NCBI GenBank assembly: GCA_008711295.1
Contig: VUYV01000124.1
Coordinates: 1,568,943 to 1,632,942 of the forward strand
Direction: 5' to 3'
Length of the DNA stretch: 64,000 nt
From: Anarhynchus alexandrinus
Lineage: Eukaryota > Chordata > Aves > Charadriiformes > Charadriidae
The translations under genes and the position numbers were made by a program. The notes beneath the pieces are model-generated. The model was given only the letters and a program-made list of their open reading frames with translations, was not told the origin of the DNA and ran no database searches. Numbering within the stretch: the stretch's first letter is position 1; each line of letters starts with the position of its first letter. This document shows positions 63,101 through 64,000 of this stretch, one piece after another.

Positions 63101-64000
63101 CATTCCCACTTCAACACTCACGTTCCATTTTGGTACCAGTGTTACTCAGTTAAATAAATGCAGAATCCCTTTCCTGGAAGCTAACTTACAGAATCTAAAA
63201 CGCTGACAAGTCTTATTGTACGCTATACTGTATTCTATTCCTGGAATGAGATTGTTAACAGCAATAGTTTATTTTTGATAGAAGCGCTTGCTCTCTAGGA
63301 AGCAACTCTAAACCAGTGCCAAAACACAAGAGTAAAATATTCTAGCTCCCAGATACCATCTCTCAAGAAATTAAATTTTTAGCAACTACAAAGGAGTTCC
63401 ACTTACACACACCCCCATTCCTTTTTTAAAGAGATGCTTCTCTTCTGTGTTTCTTTTTCAGTTCCTAGCTGTTGATATTTTGCATTCCTGGGTAATGGTT
63501 CCAGAAACACACAGACTGCTGTCTCTGGTGTGTGGACTCCTGTAAAAGTCACTTATCTGCAAAGTGCCCAAGTTAATCAATGACTAACTTCTGATACTGC
63601 GAGACTCTGACCTATGAATCGTCACAAACCAAACCCAAACACAAAAAAAACCTCACAGCCCAAGAAACAAACCCCAAAGGAAACAGGCTGATACTTACTG
63701 GTATGGCTACAGTTCAGCGTAACTGCCATACATTACAGTAAGCACCATGGATGCACTTTCCTGAGGTTTGCATTCTTGCTCATGCTTCGATAGCAGAAAG
63801 GCTCGTATGCTGCCCTCCTCCTTCAGCCCGGCCACAAGTTTGTCTCCAACACAACTTTGGTACCAACCCAAAGACAAAGCTCAGCCTGTGGTCTCTGTGC
63901 TGCACGCCGGCCATACTTGGCGCACTAGTGCCGGCAGTCATCACCATGTCTCATGACATCCCGCAAGCATCAGGGTTGAGCAAGAGACCTCAGTTTGGAA
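57106..64000 (-). other. SIPA1L1 upstream (5'UTR) intron, continuing past the right edge
   Basis: This is 6.9 kb of AT-rich sequence upstream of the acceptor at 57107-57106. No CpG island, promoter or further exon is evident. A moderately CpG-richer patch lies at 62500-62770 and another near 63760-63980. I see no recognisable repeat apart from short homopolymers, such as the C-run followed by T-run at about 59262-59284. Confidence 0.6.

Overview
The window is vertebrate nuclear DNA, almost certainly from a bird. It is AT-rich and intron-dense, and it carries several CR1 LINE copies whose 3' ends have the typical avian 'atcatagaat' signature. I see no prokaryotic genes, operons, CRISPR arrays, rRNA or tRNA.

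One protein-coding gene explains every convincing coding segment: SIPA1L1 (SPAR / E6TP1), a synaptic Rap GTPase-activating protein, on the minus strand. Its start codon is at 56784. Twelve coding exons run leftward to 1711 and give 1260 codons in one continuous frame. Every exon junction has an AG acceptor, a GT donor and matching phase. The first coding exon (1498 coding bases) holds the disordered N-terminal third. Exons 4 to 7 hold the RapGAP catalytic domain, with the Asn-thumb motif in exon 6. Exon 8 holds the PDZ domain. Exons 9 to 12 begin the Ser-rich tail. The remaining C-terminal part, including the coiled coil, lies beyond the left edge. A 5'UTR segment with several upstream ATGs is spliced at 57105, so the promoter and first non-coding exon are outside the window or unseen in 57106-64000.

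The rest is intron. It holds four recognisable 5'-truncated CR1 copies, all on the minus strand (20701-21316, 39368-39771, 40691-41212, 47538-49296). It also holds three much older decayed CR1-like pieces on the plus strand (about 30890-31300, 42270-42665, 43690-44165), a few simple repeats and a polypurine tract.

I found no novel multi-gene system. The points most worth checking are the absence of an alternative exon known from mammals between the last two exons, an out-of-frame upstream ORF overlapping the start codon, and a small intronic patch whose minus strand resembles a C1 zinc finger of the RACGAP1 type.
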